From Nematostella vectensis (lineage: Eukaryota; Cnidaria; Anthozoa; Actiniaria; Edwardsiidae), in NCBI RefSeq assembly GCF_932526225.1, contig NC_064036.1, positions 1,736,001-1,800,000 on the forward strand: a DNA stretch of 64,000 bases. The letters are read 5' to 3'. The translations under genes were made by a program, and so were the position numbers. The stretch's first letter is position 1; each line of letters opens with the position of its first letter. The notes beneath the pieces were generated by a model. It had not been told where the DNA came from, did not search any database, and worked only from the letters and a program-made list of their open reading frames with translations. Below, piece after piece: positions 24,694 to 36,600 of the stretch.

Positions 24694-24697
24694 GACG

Positions 24698-25889
24698 AGA
24701 ATGTTTTTTCAAGAGTCTAATGGTCAATTCTTATTTCCCTTTATAGAAGTTCCACTATGATCCACCTTGATCTCGGCAATTGCTCGGTTAGACTCTTTTT
24801 CGCGGATTTCAGAAAAGCATTCGATTTAATTGACCATCACATCTTACTAGATAAGTTAAGATCACTTTATGTTGAAACGGCACTTTTGCGCTGGGTTGCA
24901 GCCTTTCTACAAGGGCGTTCGCAGTCTGTTTGCCTCGATGGTAAAACATCTTCCTCGCAACTACTTAACGGGGAAATCCCCCATGGTACCAGGTTTGGGC
25001 CCATTCTCTTCTGCGTAATGGTCAATGACTTGGTCAGGACGTGGCCCCCGCGGGCTAAGTTTGTGGACGATTTGACTGTTCTTGAGGTGGTACCTAGGAA
25101 CTCACCATCCCTCCTAGGACACATTGTTAACGACATTCAAGCATATGCCCTAAAGAATAACATGCGCCTTAATCCATCAAAGTGCAAAGAAATGTCCGTT
25201 AGCTTCTTAAACTATGATAGTTGCAGTTGGCAGCCCCTGGCCGTAGGCGGCAATATAATCGATCGGGTGGAGTCGTTCAAGCTGCTTGGCGTTCTCATAT
25301 CGTGTGACTTGACATGGGTTGCGCACTGCGACTTCATAATTAAGAAGGCTAACAAAAGGCTTTATGCTCTAAGAGTACTTAAGAAATGCGGCCTGGATGC
25401 CATAGAGCTGATAACAGTCTACCGGTCACTTATCAGATCGGTCATTGAATATGCGTCTGCAGCCTTTGCGAACCTTCCAAATTATCTGTCTAACGCCCTA
25501 GAGAATGTTCAGAGGCGTGCGCTCAAGATCGCTTTCCCAGGTAGTAGTTATGAGGGCTCACTCACGCTTGCAAACCTTCCAACGTTGCACGAGCGAAGAA
25601 ATATTGCATGCCAGCGATTCGTTCCCAGAATCAAACCAGAGAATCCTCTTTTTCCTATCATTAAAGGGTGTCGCATTACGCACGATTCAGGTTATAATCT
25701 CCGGTCTAAATCTAAATCGTATCAGAGGCCTACTAATACGAGTCGTTTCAACGAGTTCGTTACTGTTAAATATGCTGATTACATTTGATTAATTGTACTT
25801 TATTGTAGTTCTTACTTGTATATCTGACTCTCCTGTAATCCAGTCTATACTGCGAAAGGTTGAATTAAACTCATTATTATTATTATTAT
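24698..25889 (+). mobile_element. 5'-truncated non-LTR retrotransposon (LINE)
   Basis: It contains the C-terminal part of a reverse transcriptase frame (24757-25788), a short 3' UTR and an ATT-repeat tail (25874-25888), as in CR1/L2-like LINEs. The 5' boundary is not sharp; the first bases adjoin the RAG-like transposon target site, which shows that the LINE was already present when that transposon inserted. Endonuclease and N-terminal RT are missing. Confidence 0.75.
24757..25788 (+). CDS. Reverse transcriptase fragment of a LINE (343 aa)
   Basis: Motifs in order: FFADFRKAFDLIDHHILLDK (RT motif with first catalytic Asp), GEIPHGTRFGPILF (the PxGxxxGPxLF block), KFVDDLTVLE (the F/YxDD active-site box), and SFKLLGVLISCDLTWVAHCD with a C-terminal RSLIRSVIEYASAAF thumb-like region common to CR1/Jockey-type elements. 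The frame is uninterrupted over 343 codons, but upstream RT motifs and an endonuclease are missing, so this is a dead-on-arrival 5'-truncated copy. The listed ATG is simply the first in frame, not a true start. Confidence 0.85.
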   Translation: MIHLDLGNCSVRLFFADFRKAFDLIDHHILLDKLRSLYVETALLRWVAAFLQGRSQSVCLDGKTSSSQLLNGEIPHGTRFGPILFCVMVNDLVRTWPPRAKFVDDLTVLEVVPRNSPSLLGHIVNDIQAYALKNNMRLNPSKCKEMSVSFLNYDSCSWQPLAVGGNIIDRVESFKLLGVLISCDLTWVAHCDFIIKKANKRLYALRVLKKCGLDAIELITVYRSLIRSVIEYASAAFANLPNYLSNALENVQRRALKIAFPGSSYEGSLTLANLPTLHERRNIACQRFVPRIKPENPLFPIIKGCRITHDSGYNLRSKSKSYQRPTNTSRFNEFVTVKYADYI

Positions 25890-25894
25890 GTATA

Positions 25895-26600
25895 TTTTTA
25901 TCAAAACACCATTCTAACAAGCTTTGACCTTGTGAAAAATATATCAAGGATGTAACAGCATTCCAAAGATTTAGATGCCATACTGTAGTTCAGGGGCGGA
26001 TCTAGCATTTTGCCAAGGGGGGGATCTGGCCCAAAAATTTTCGCCATTATTTTACCTTCGTAACGATTTTGGGGTGAAAAAATACACTGAAAACAATGAA
26101 AAAGAAAGCCCAAGGGGAGGTTTAAACCCCCTACCCCCCCCCCTCCCCATAGACCCACTACTGTAGTTTTCATGTACCACAACTGATTATTCAGAAAAAT
26201 GTGTTGAAACTAAACTTCACAAATATACCTCCTGTCATGCATTACATATTGGTGCACCCACCCTTTGGCCTGTTGGTTTTAGAAACCCTGGATCCACCCA
26301 TACTGGCTACTCAAAAATGAATGCAATGGAGGCAAATCCTCAAACCAAACCATGTTCATTGACCTATGTTAGGGTTAGAGAGAAATAAATATAACAAAAA
26401 GTCAATGGGGAGAAGAAAATAGGAGATATGAATGACTCTATTTGAAAAAAATGTGACTCTACTTTAAAAAATATATAACAATAATGCAATAATAGCTTAA
26501 ATGAGCATATTCCTAACATTTTCCCCCTTTCTCTTTACCTATATGTTTGATATAAAACTGTTTTCTTTACAGATTTATTATCGAAAAAGCACAATTTTGA
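25895..26600 (-). pseudogene. Decayed duplicate of the small membrane-protein gene 3' region
   Basis: Stretches at 25900-25985, 26280-26345 and 26490-26600 are colinear with 28110-28200, 28205-28265 and 28640-28750 at moderate identity (for example GTAACAGCATTCCAAA versus GCAACAGCATTCCAAA). In this copy the reading frame found at 28128-28273 is broken by stops and a MITE (25991-26163). It is interpreted as an older segmental duplication that has decayed. Confidence 0.5.
25991..26163. mobile_element. hAT-like MITE (CAGGGGCGGATC end)
   Basis: The left end CAGGGGCGGATC and the reverse complement of the right end CAGTAGTGGGTC match at 8 of 12. The flanks repeat TACTGTAGTT (25981-25990 and 26159-26168), so the exact right boundary is ambiguous between 26158 and 26163. 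It is C/G-tract rich and non-coding. The CAGGGGCGGATC type of end is common among hAT-related non-autonomous elements. Confidence 0.6.
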
Positions 26601-26797
26601 TGTTGTTTTTATATAATTTAAGTACCTTGCTCCCAGGGTGGAGGACTTTGAGAAACGGGAGTTTGAGAGACAGGGGTGCTTGACAGCTTAATCAATTTTA
26701 ACCCTAAGGGATAGCACTAAGGGCATGGTCAACAACAATTCTTACCCCTAAGAGATAGCACATTGGGTGTGGTCAGAGGAATTTTTAACCCTGAGAG

Positions 26798-27357
26798 ATC
26801 TTTGTTTACACCATTCTTTTTCAGGTATGCTGATACACCGGTTGCTATGGCAACTACCACAGCACCTCATTTGGACATCATACAGGGGACACATGACCAG
26901 CTGTTTTCAAAACTGTTCTATTCGTGATATCCAATTTTATTATCTACCGAATGTAATGTTATTATTTTTAAATATATATGTATATAAAAAAACAGTTTTA
27001 ATAAAATACTTTTGGTTTAAATATTCACCTTATATCGAAATCTCCCCCCCTCCCATATATATGAAGATAATATACAGATTTAGGCACTGCCTAAAAGCGG
27101 AGCCAGCATTTAACACCTTTTTGTGTTGACTGATAGGGGAAGTTTTAGAGGGGATTTTGGTGTCTCTAGAATGTTTTATTTAATGAGATTAAAAATATGT
27201 CAAATTTTATTGCCATGTAATTATGAATCGTATTGGCCCCTCCAAATGGACCAAGCAAGCACTCATTCAATAATATTAAATATGCAGTATGAAAGTTTAT
27301 AAAATACTAAAACTTGGTGTGAAAAAGGCTGTCAAAGTTCAAGGTGTCACATTGACG
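26798..27357 (+). pseudogene. Captured UreF terminal exon with acceptor, stop and poly(A) signal
   Basis: It aligns almost base for base to 21552-22117: the acceptor TTTTTCAG, the complete last UreF exon with its stop, and the AATAAA are all retained. Differences are a few substitutions and a shorter C tract. The other six exons are absent, so it cannot encode UreF, but it could act as a terminal exon if transcribed through. Confidence 0.88.
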
Positions 27358-27626
27358 AGAATGTTTTTTCAAGAGTCTAATGGTCAATTCTTATTTCCCT
27401 TTATAGAAGTTCCACTATGATCCACCTTGATCTCGGCAATTGCTTGGTTAGACTCTTTTTCGAGGATTTCAGAAAAGCATTTGATTTAATTGACCATCAC
27501 ATCACTAGATAAGTTAAGATCACTTATGTGCTGGGTTGCAGCCTTTCTACAAGGGCGTTCACAGTCTGTTTGCCTCGATGGTAAAACATCTTCCTCGCAA
27601 CTACTTAACGGGGAAATCCCCCATGG
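27358..27626 (+). mobile_element. Captured fragment of the LINE at 24698
   Basis: It matches 24698-24985 with substitutions and two small deletions that break the reading frame (CACATCACTAGATAAG versus CACATCTTACTAGATAAG). It stops abruptly at CCCCATGG, where the repeated element end begins. Confidence 0.85.
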
Positions 27627-28127
27627 GGGACTTTGAGAAATGGGAGTTTGAGAGACGGGGTGCTCGACAGCATAATCAATTTTAACCCTAAGGGATAGCA
27701 CTAAGGGCATGGTCAACAACAATTCTTACCCCTAAGAGATAGCACATTGGGTGTGGTCAGAGGAATTTTTAACCCTGAGAGATAGCATTAAAAAAAACAA
27801 TTTTTTTAAATTTGCTGACGGATCCTATATTGTTATGTTACCGACAATATAGTCGAAAGTATTAACTGATCAGTTGACTTGTGGTTTATTGTAAAATACA
27901 TTTCAAGCGTTTGGGCCACCACTTAGCGTGAGACACCCTAAAAGATAGCAGAATCGGAAAAATCCTAAAACACACCTTAAGAGATAGAAGTTGGTAAGAA
28001 TATTATACCATAAAAGATAGGTCAAGCACCCCCGTCTATCTTTCTGGAGAGTACCCCCCTCCCCCCCCCGGACCTTGCTCTAATAAAAAAACCTTTCCTT
28101 GATAGAAGTTTCATTAATGTATCAAAG

Positions 28128-28910
<783 letters not shown>

Positions 28911-30606
28911 TATGAGTATTTTTTTCTTTCAAAACAACATTTTCATCATGCCATTTATAACCCTATTAACTTTTCACAACTATTTGAATAATAAATAAAT
29001 AAATAAACACAATAGATAGTATGCAAGATGCAGACAATATAAGCTAAGCAAAAAGAATATAGGTAATGGGGTTGCATTTTGTGTTTTTATTTTCGATGAG
29101 AAAATTCTCTTGTAACTGTAAAGTTAATATATAGTAAGTATATATAGTATATATAAGTTATTTGTAGTTATGATAATGTTAAAAAAAGTTGCTGTATCTT
29201 CGAGAAGCCTAAATACACAAAATATAAAGACAGGAAAGGTCTTCTTTAGCAATAAATGATAGGATGATATTTGTCAGCCTATTAAATATCTCAACGCAGT
29301 CAGTACAGAGAGAACGACGAATATCAAAGGATGTTGTTATGCTCAAATTGTTTGATTTAGACCACGAATTCTCAAAGCAAACTCTATAAACAAATGTATA
29401 AACCGAACAAGCTAAGTGACATTGCAACAGTAACTAGACTACTACGTATTTCTGTCGTTAAATTCTTACTTACCGTGAGGAATATATGCCTGAATTTATA
29501 GAACGTGTAAGTATTTACGAATTTAACATTTTCATTGCCAGTGGAATGAAAACACTCAAGTGCACAATTATAAGCCAATCGGAATTCAAGTAGATGGTAT
29601 TAAAGCCAATCAAAACAGGGATAGGTGACTTTGATATGACATCTTGACGTCAAACTGGTACGGTGTTTTAGCTTGAGCGATTGGTTTTGGAAAAAAAAAA
29701 CCATGAATAAACGAGCATTATAACAGCACAACAATAAAAGAAAAATAACTGTGATATTCTCAATACAAACCGTCGTTCAAAACTCACCTTGGAAGTGTTT
29801 TTCGTCGCTTTCTGTTTGTCGCTTGTGCGGTTGTGTTCGCTTTTTGTTGTAAACTGTGAACTTGTCGGCTTTCTGCTAGCAAGAAACTCGTCGACACAAG
29901 TGATATATTTTTATAGCTGAAAAAATACATAAATCCAAGGCCCTTTCTTCTCAGGATCTCCTTATAGATCTCCATAGATATAGACGGTAAGGAATGTTAT
30001 TAGAATGGTAGTGTAGAGCCTCTAAGTAGTCCTTTTTTTGCTGCTGCAACGGACGGGATTCACGAACACTCGGGTAGATTTTACTACCGGCTCGTACTTC
30101 AGACAAAACGGTTCCTCGAAGATTTCAGCCCATTTGAATCCGCATATTTTCTCATTAAATACTATTTTCAATCTGCCTTTTTTGCTGTGAACATACCAAC
30201 TTTGTTGGCGGTAAAAAAAATAAAGTATGTAAATTAGTAAGACCGAGAGGGCCTGGGAGTTGCACTATTGACTGGATAGATTGTGACACCACAGGATACC
30301 CGCGCGATGACCACAAAACCGTCGCATAGCTATATGAGCTCCGCGAGCGGCTAATATGAAAATAAAACATTCGCTCATTGGGTACCCTGTGTTATTTTAT
30401 TATTTCCGTTATTCCGTTATTTCTGTGTTATTTTTTTATTTTTCAGTCTGCCCTGAAGAAGTCTTATTAAAGACGAAAATTTGGCAGAGTCGATTTCCAG
30501 TTTTTGGTGTATTGTATTCATTGTTCTGGTACGAGATCGCGACAGTTTGGGCTTTTTGATTCTATTATTATTTCCGAGGTAGACTGGAACCAGAGCTAGA
30601 ATCAAT
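28911..30606. other. Spacer before USP39, possible minus-strand 5' exons
   Basis: No confident gene. Minus-strand donors follow plausible exon ends at about 29790 (AAG|GTGAGT) and 29468 (CACG|GTAAGTAAG); the latter is preceded by a TATAAATT box. They could be untranslated 5' exons of the small membrane-protein gene to the left. The USP39 promoter should lie near 30500-30606. No mobile element is recognised. Confidence 0.35.
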
Positions 30607-33600
30607 ATGGCGGACGCGGTTGGCGATGTAGAAGCTCGTGGTGTGAAGCGACCCCTGGTTGAAAACTACAGCGACGGAGAAGAGGAGGAAGAGAGAAGAA
30701 AGGCTAAAGGTAATCTCCTTAAATGTTTACGCAAGCTATATGGTGAAAAACAACGCCACGAGAGGGTTTCCAAAGGTCGTTAATCCATCTTTGTCAAGAA
30801 AGTAAATCATATAGCTACCAAAGATTTCTATGGAAGAATTTCAACTATATTATTATGAACGTCAATAGCTTAGCAAGTTGAACTATTAATAGGATGCATT
30901 TTAAGTACGTTTTTTATGTCATTTTTAGAGAAAAGTGCATATCAGAGTCGACATTGCCCATACCTTGACACTATCAACAGGTAAGGAGACGTAGTTTCTT
31001 TCTTTATACATGATCCATGGTTCTAAAGATGATTTCTGTCTTTTAGTATGATATATTAGCTTGTTAGTACTATGTTTTAGTTGTAAAGTACTTTGTTCAC
31101 TTTGCCTAGGCATGTGCTCGATTATATTATTTTAGCTTGTTAGTACTATGTTTTAGTTATAAAGTACTTTGTTTCCTTTGCCCAGGCATGTGCTCGATTA
31201 TACTATAATAGCTTGTTAGTACTATGTTGTAGTTGTAAAGTACTCTGTTTACCTTGTCTAGGCATGTGCTCGATCATATTATATTAGCTTGTTAGTACTA
31301 TGTTTTAGTTATAAAGTACTTTGTTTACCTTGCCTAGGCATGTGCTCAATTATATTATATTAGCTTGTTAGTACTATGTTTTAGTTATAAAGTACTTTGT
31401 TTACCTTGCCTAGGCATGTGCTGGATTATATTATATTAGCTTGTTAGTACTATGTTTTAGTTATAAAGTACTTTGTTTTTCTTGCCTAGGCATGTGCTCG
31501 ATTATATTATATTAGCTTGTTAGTACTACGTTTTAGTTATAAAGTACTTTGTTCACTTTGCCAGGCATGTGCTCGATTATATTATATTAGCTTGTTAGTA
31601 CTATGATTTAGTTATAAAGTACTTTGTTCCCTTTGCCAGGCATGTGCTCGATTATATTATATTAGCTTGTTAGTACTATGTTTTAGTTATAAAGTACTTT
31701 GTTTACTTTCCCTAGGCATGTGCTCGATTTTGACTTTGAGAAGCTGTGTTCCATTTCCTTGTCACACATTAATGTTTATGCCTGCCTGATATGCGGAAAA
31801 TACTTTCAAGGTAGGCATAAAATGTAGTATATTGTATCCTGTTTTCAGAGAGGCATTTAACATATAACTCCAACTATGTGATGAAAACAGCTCTAGATAA
31901 CCAAAATTATCCCAGATTCCTCCAGATAACATCACACTTCGTGTGCTGTGATTGACAGGTCGTGGACGGCACTCTTACGCCTATACCCACAGTGTCCAGT
32001 TTGGCCATCATGTTTATCTGAATCTCCATACCTTGAAAGTAAGTTGGTTGTGACTGTTTAATGGATATTTTGTGGAATAAACAAGGATTAAAATTTATTG
32101 AGCTCTAGCTTATTTACAACCCCAATACCTAGCCCAGGATCAGTGTGCAATGAGAGAGCTGGACAAGCTTATAAATACAAGGCTCTTGGGTGAATATCAA
32201 AAAACATGACAGGAAAAGTGCCTCATTTGCAAAGGTGTCCAAGTCGATAAAGGTGCCCAATTCTCAAGTTTTAGGAAAATCAGGGACTGCAAAACCATTG
32301 AGAACACATGAGATTGCTAACTTATTTGCCCAAGATTCTAATCTCCATGTTCTCACTCCAGTCAATCCATGACATAATCAACCTGGACTATTCATTTACT
32401 TTCCTGTGCCATTTGTGATCCTATTGAGGTTGTTTTTATTTTTTCATTTCAAGTTTTACTGTCTCCCTGACAACTATGAGGTCATTGATTCCTCCCTTGA
32501 TGATATCAAGGTATAGTAACTCCAACTTTTTTTCTTTAAACTCTCTACATGACTAAGTGTATGGTAACAATCAACTAACACTGGTATTTGGAATGTCAGT
32601 ATGTACTTAACCCAACCTTCACAAAGAAATACATCAAGGAGATGGACGAGTCAGCCAGACTGTCAAGAGCATTCGATGGGGCTACATACTTGCCAGGTAT
32701 AGCTTGACATCCTTGAGAGTTTTGTATTGCATTGGGAGGTTAGAGAGGCAAACTAAGGGGAGGAGAGACTTCTCTCTCATACTACAAACTGAACCTACCT
32801 CTACTGGGTCCAGAGGGTACCACACTATTCTGTATTGTGATGCAGCAAAAGATAAATTCTAACTTTTTACCACTGCCCTTTTTCAGGCATCGTTGGTCTC
32901 AACAATATCAAAGCCAATGACTACCTGAATGTTGTGCTACAAGTAAGCCACATGTTCAGCTTAATTTGAGATTTTACATGAACCACTGATTTTACATGAA
33001 GTGATGTTTTTCCCCAATCTTGTAAATCTGTATATTTTAACCTTGTTGTTGCTTTGATCAAGGCATTTGCATTTATTACACCAATCCGGAACTACTTTTT
33101 GAGAGAGGAAAACTACAATGTGATCAAGAGGCCCCCTGGGGACATCATGTTCCAGCTAGGTATATGCTTAATGTTATTTATAATAAAACTGTTTTTATAA
33201 CCACTTGAGGAAGATAGTATAATAGTTTCTGTATTAAAATACATAGAAACTCACTACTTTCCCCTTGCAGAATTTTATAAAACATAAGAGTACCTTTGTA
33301 AATTGTTATGTTTCAGTTCAACGTTATGGTGAGCTCCTGCGAAAACTGTGGAATCCTCGGAATTTCAAAGCTCATGTCTCTCCCCATGAAATGCTTCAGG
33401 TATTCCCTATTTTAATAAATACAAAAAGCCCATAAATACAAAAAGCCTATTTTAATACAGTGATGACTAAAACTATTGCAACATTCACTGCGGTAACCTT
33501 GATAAAAAACCCTGGTAACCGTGGTCACACCTGCGGTCAGACACTCTAACCTCAGAAAAAATTTTTGGTAGTTTAACCACGGTTAGGATGTACTCCAACA

Positions 33601-36600
33601 CAACTACCAAAAGTGCACACAATCCCCGTGACATTGCTCTTTACTGATGTAGATGTCTACGTAGATTTCCCCTAGACTTTGAATAGTTGCAGATGTCCCC
33701 AAGACTAAAATATCTACAATGAAAATGGCAATGTCAAGTCATGTTAAAAGTCAGATGAGTTCCCTGCAATCTGGATAAGATACCTAAGAGAAAATATCAT
33801 CTTCTTTATGGGCCTGATGGGGAGTCAATTTTATGGCAAAGTGATCGTGAAAATTGTTTTATTTTGTGGGTTCTCTGTCCCTAGGCTGTGGTTTTGTGCA
33901 GCAAGAAACGGTTTCAGTTCACCAAGCAGGGAGATCCCATTGAGTTTTTACCATGGTTTCTTAATGCACTGCATACAGCTCTCAATGGAACAAAGAAAAT
34001 GTCAAGCAGTAAGTTACAACAGTTTCCATAGTAGTGCAGTTTTGTGGAACAGCGTTCCATCGCACCAACACCAAGCAGAATCTCTTAACAGCTTATCCTT
34101 TAGCCGATTTCGATGTATCACAATGCCACATTGTATTGTTTTTGGCTTTTGGGATTTTCTCTTCTGTCAGTAAAACCATTCTGAGCCAATTAGAGTTTTG
34201 CTTTGTGCACTTCCTGGGCAACTGCACTAGTCGAGAGATGGTAAGAATCTTATTGGCTTAGAATAATTTGACTGGCGGAACAGAAAATCCCAAAAGCCCA
34301 AAAAAAATCAATGTTTTGAAAATGTGGTGCCGCGATACTTTGAAATCATCTATAAGTCTGGCTGTAAGAATTTCTTTGAAAATATATAACACCTCATTCA
34401 TGGAAATCAGGCAATTACTTAATCATATCATAGTATAATGTATACAATAAAGCATATTTTAAGCCCTGATTGTTTTACTATGTCTAAATAAAGTTACAAA
34501 TTACTTCGTACTGTATAATCTAATTTTTCCTGGGGGCGAGCGCAAAACGGACCTCCGTTTTTTGCCCTCTCCCCCAGGAACCACACGGCTCGAAATACAA
34601 GATGGCGCCCGATCACCGAACGGAGAGGGTTTTCCGCGATGATAACACTGAGTACCGCCTGCAAGCAGGCTAGCTTTGGTCATAGCCGCATTGTCACCAG
34701 TTTACTTCCAGTCGATTACATAACAATCTCTGATTATTTTTAACGGAAAACATGAAACATATTTCAAAATTGAAAGCAGTGTGTCTATTGGAACTTTCTT
34801 TGAGGATGTGATTGATAATTTAGAGCAGATGGCCTGTTAAATATCTCGGATTCAGATAGATTCTTTTGTCTTTTAACGGATGAGATTTCCGTCCAACCTC
34901 TAAACTGGTGACAATGGCTCTAGGTAAAAATGACAAAACAATTGGCATCAAATCTAAAGGAAATAAATTTCTGTTCAAGTTAACAGGAAATTTGATCCAG
35001 TTTCTACTGAATTTGAGTGGACAGATTGTGTCGTAGGTTTTAGTGTACTGTATTGCATTGACAATTTCTGAGCCTGAATATTATTATTTGAAAGCCTATG
35101 TAGATTACAGCTAATGAACCTTCTATACAAAAAAGTCAAGATCATTGTACATACCTCTTTTTAGGTATAATCTTCAAGTCCTTCCAAGGCAAGATGAGGA
35201 TATACTCAAGGAAGGTTCCTCAAACAGAGGTACAGCGCAATGTGTTTTCTTGTCTACTTATTCATGAGCACCTCTAAGCCTTTATTTCCCCCCTCAACAG
35301 AATGAGGAGGAAAAAGCAGAGCAGATGAAACTTGAAGAGTATCAAGGTGAACTGTTAGCACTTGTAATGAAATTACAGTTTGATTCTTTTATCCATCTTT
35401 ATTTATTTTATTTACTACAGTAATTAGAGTCTAAGCTAGCACAAGTGTAGGGGGGGCAGCTAGAATTTTACAATGGTCATATGAAAGAAAACAGTAATTG
35501 CCCCCCCCACTAGTAAATCCCAACAGAAGTGTCTAGCTACAGTATGGCCCTGGTAATTAGATTGGTAATTAACTGTATAGAACACAGTTTGTCCTATACT
35601 GTACCATTACTTGTACTGTAACAGTAGCATGTGGGACAGGTTGAGAAAGCAATTGGGCCGTGAAAAGATAAGCTCCTCTTGGGTAGATTAGCTATTGTGG
35701 GTTGACTTACCTTTCACAAGTACTTCCATCAGGCATAGTTCATAGGAAAATTGTGTTCTACTGTATACTATAATTTATTGAATAACCAACTCACCTGAAA
35801 CATGAAAATTTAAATAATGTCCCCAGCATTAATTCAAGCAATTACAGTACTGTATGTGTTATAAGATACCAAGAACAGGCCCCTGTATCCACTTATTAAT
35901 TCAGTTAAAGTCATCAAACCAGTCTAATAGCTTTGTTCCTAACATTGTCCTATCTTGTTGTATTCTGTTGACTTCAATACTTCAAAGTTTTTTTTTCTTT
36001 ACAGTATTTTTATTGGAAAACAGAGTAGCAGTATTGTTATCTTGATTGAATGGACTCACCTAGATATCTGAATAATAGTAAATGAATAGAACTTTGACTA
36101 AAGTGTGTCATGCTTCTTATTTCTCTACAGAGACAGTGTCTGAGTCACCATTCTTAGTCCTTGCACTAGACATCCCCGCAAGCCCTCTTTTTAAGGTACC
36201 ATCTCAGCCTGGCATTGTACATACAGTAAGCTAGGAATAAACTCGTGCTGTAATTAACATCAATCGCCTGGCATTGTACATACAGTAAGCTAGGAATAAA
36301 CTCGTGCTGTAATTAACATCAATCGCCTGGCATTGTACATACAGTAAGCTAGGAATAAACTCGTGCTGTAATTAACATCAATTGCCTGGCATTGTACTTA
36401 CAGTAAGCTAGGAATAAACTCGTGCTGTAATTAACATCAATCGCCTGGCATTGTACATACAGTAAGCTAGGAATAAACTCGTGCTGTAATTAACATCAAT
36501 CGCCTGGCATTGTACATACAGTAAGCTAGGAATAAACTCGTGCTGTAATTAACATCAATCGCCTGGCATTGTACTTACAGTAAGCTAGGAATAAACTCGT

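Larger units (their letters stand above)
26633..28071. mobile_element. Non-autonomous DNA element that captured UreF exon and LINE sequence
   Basis: ACCTTGCTC (9 bp) flanks both sides at 26624-26632 and 28072-28080. The ends start CCAGGG / CCGGGG and share an inner inverted motif GGGGTGCTTGAC about 40 bp in. A left-end segment (26643-26800) is repeated at 27627-27783 and consists of about 43-57 bp subrepeats containing CTAAGGGATAGCA-like phrases. Between the two copies lies 830 bp copied from 21553-22117 plus 24694 onward: the last UreF intron end, terminal exon, 3' flank and LINE start. The 9-bp duplication would fit a Mutator-like (Pack-MULE type) element. No transposase is encoded. Confidence 0.72.
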
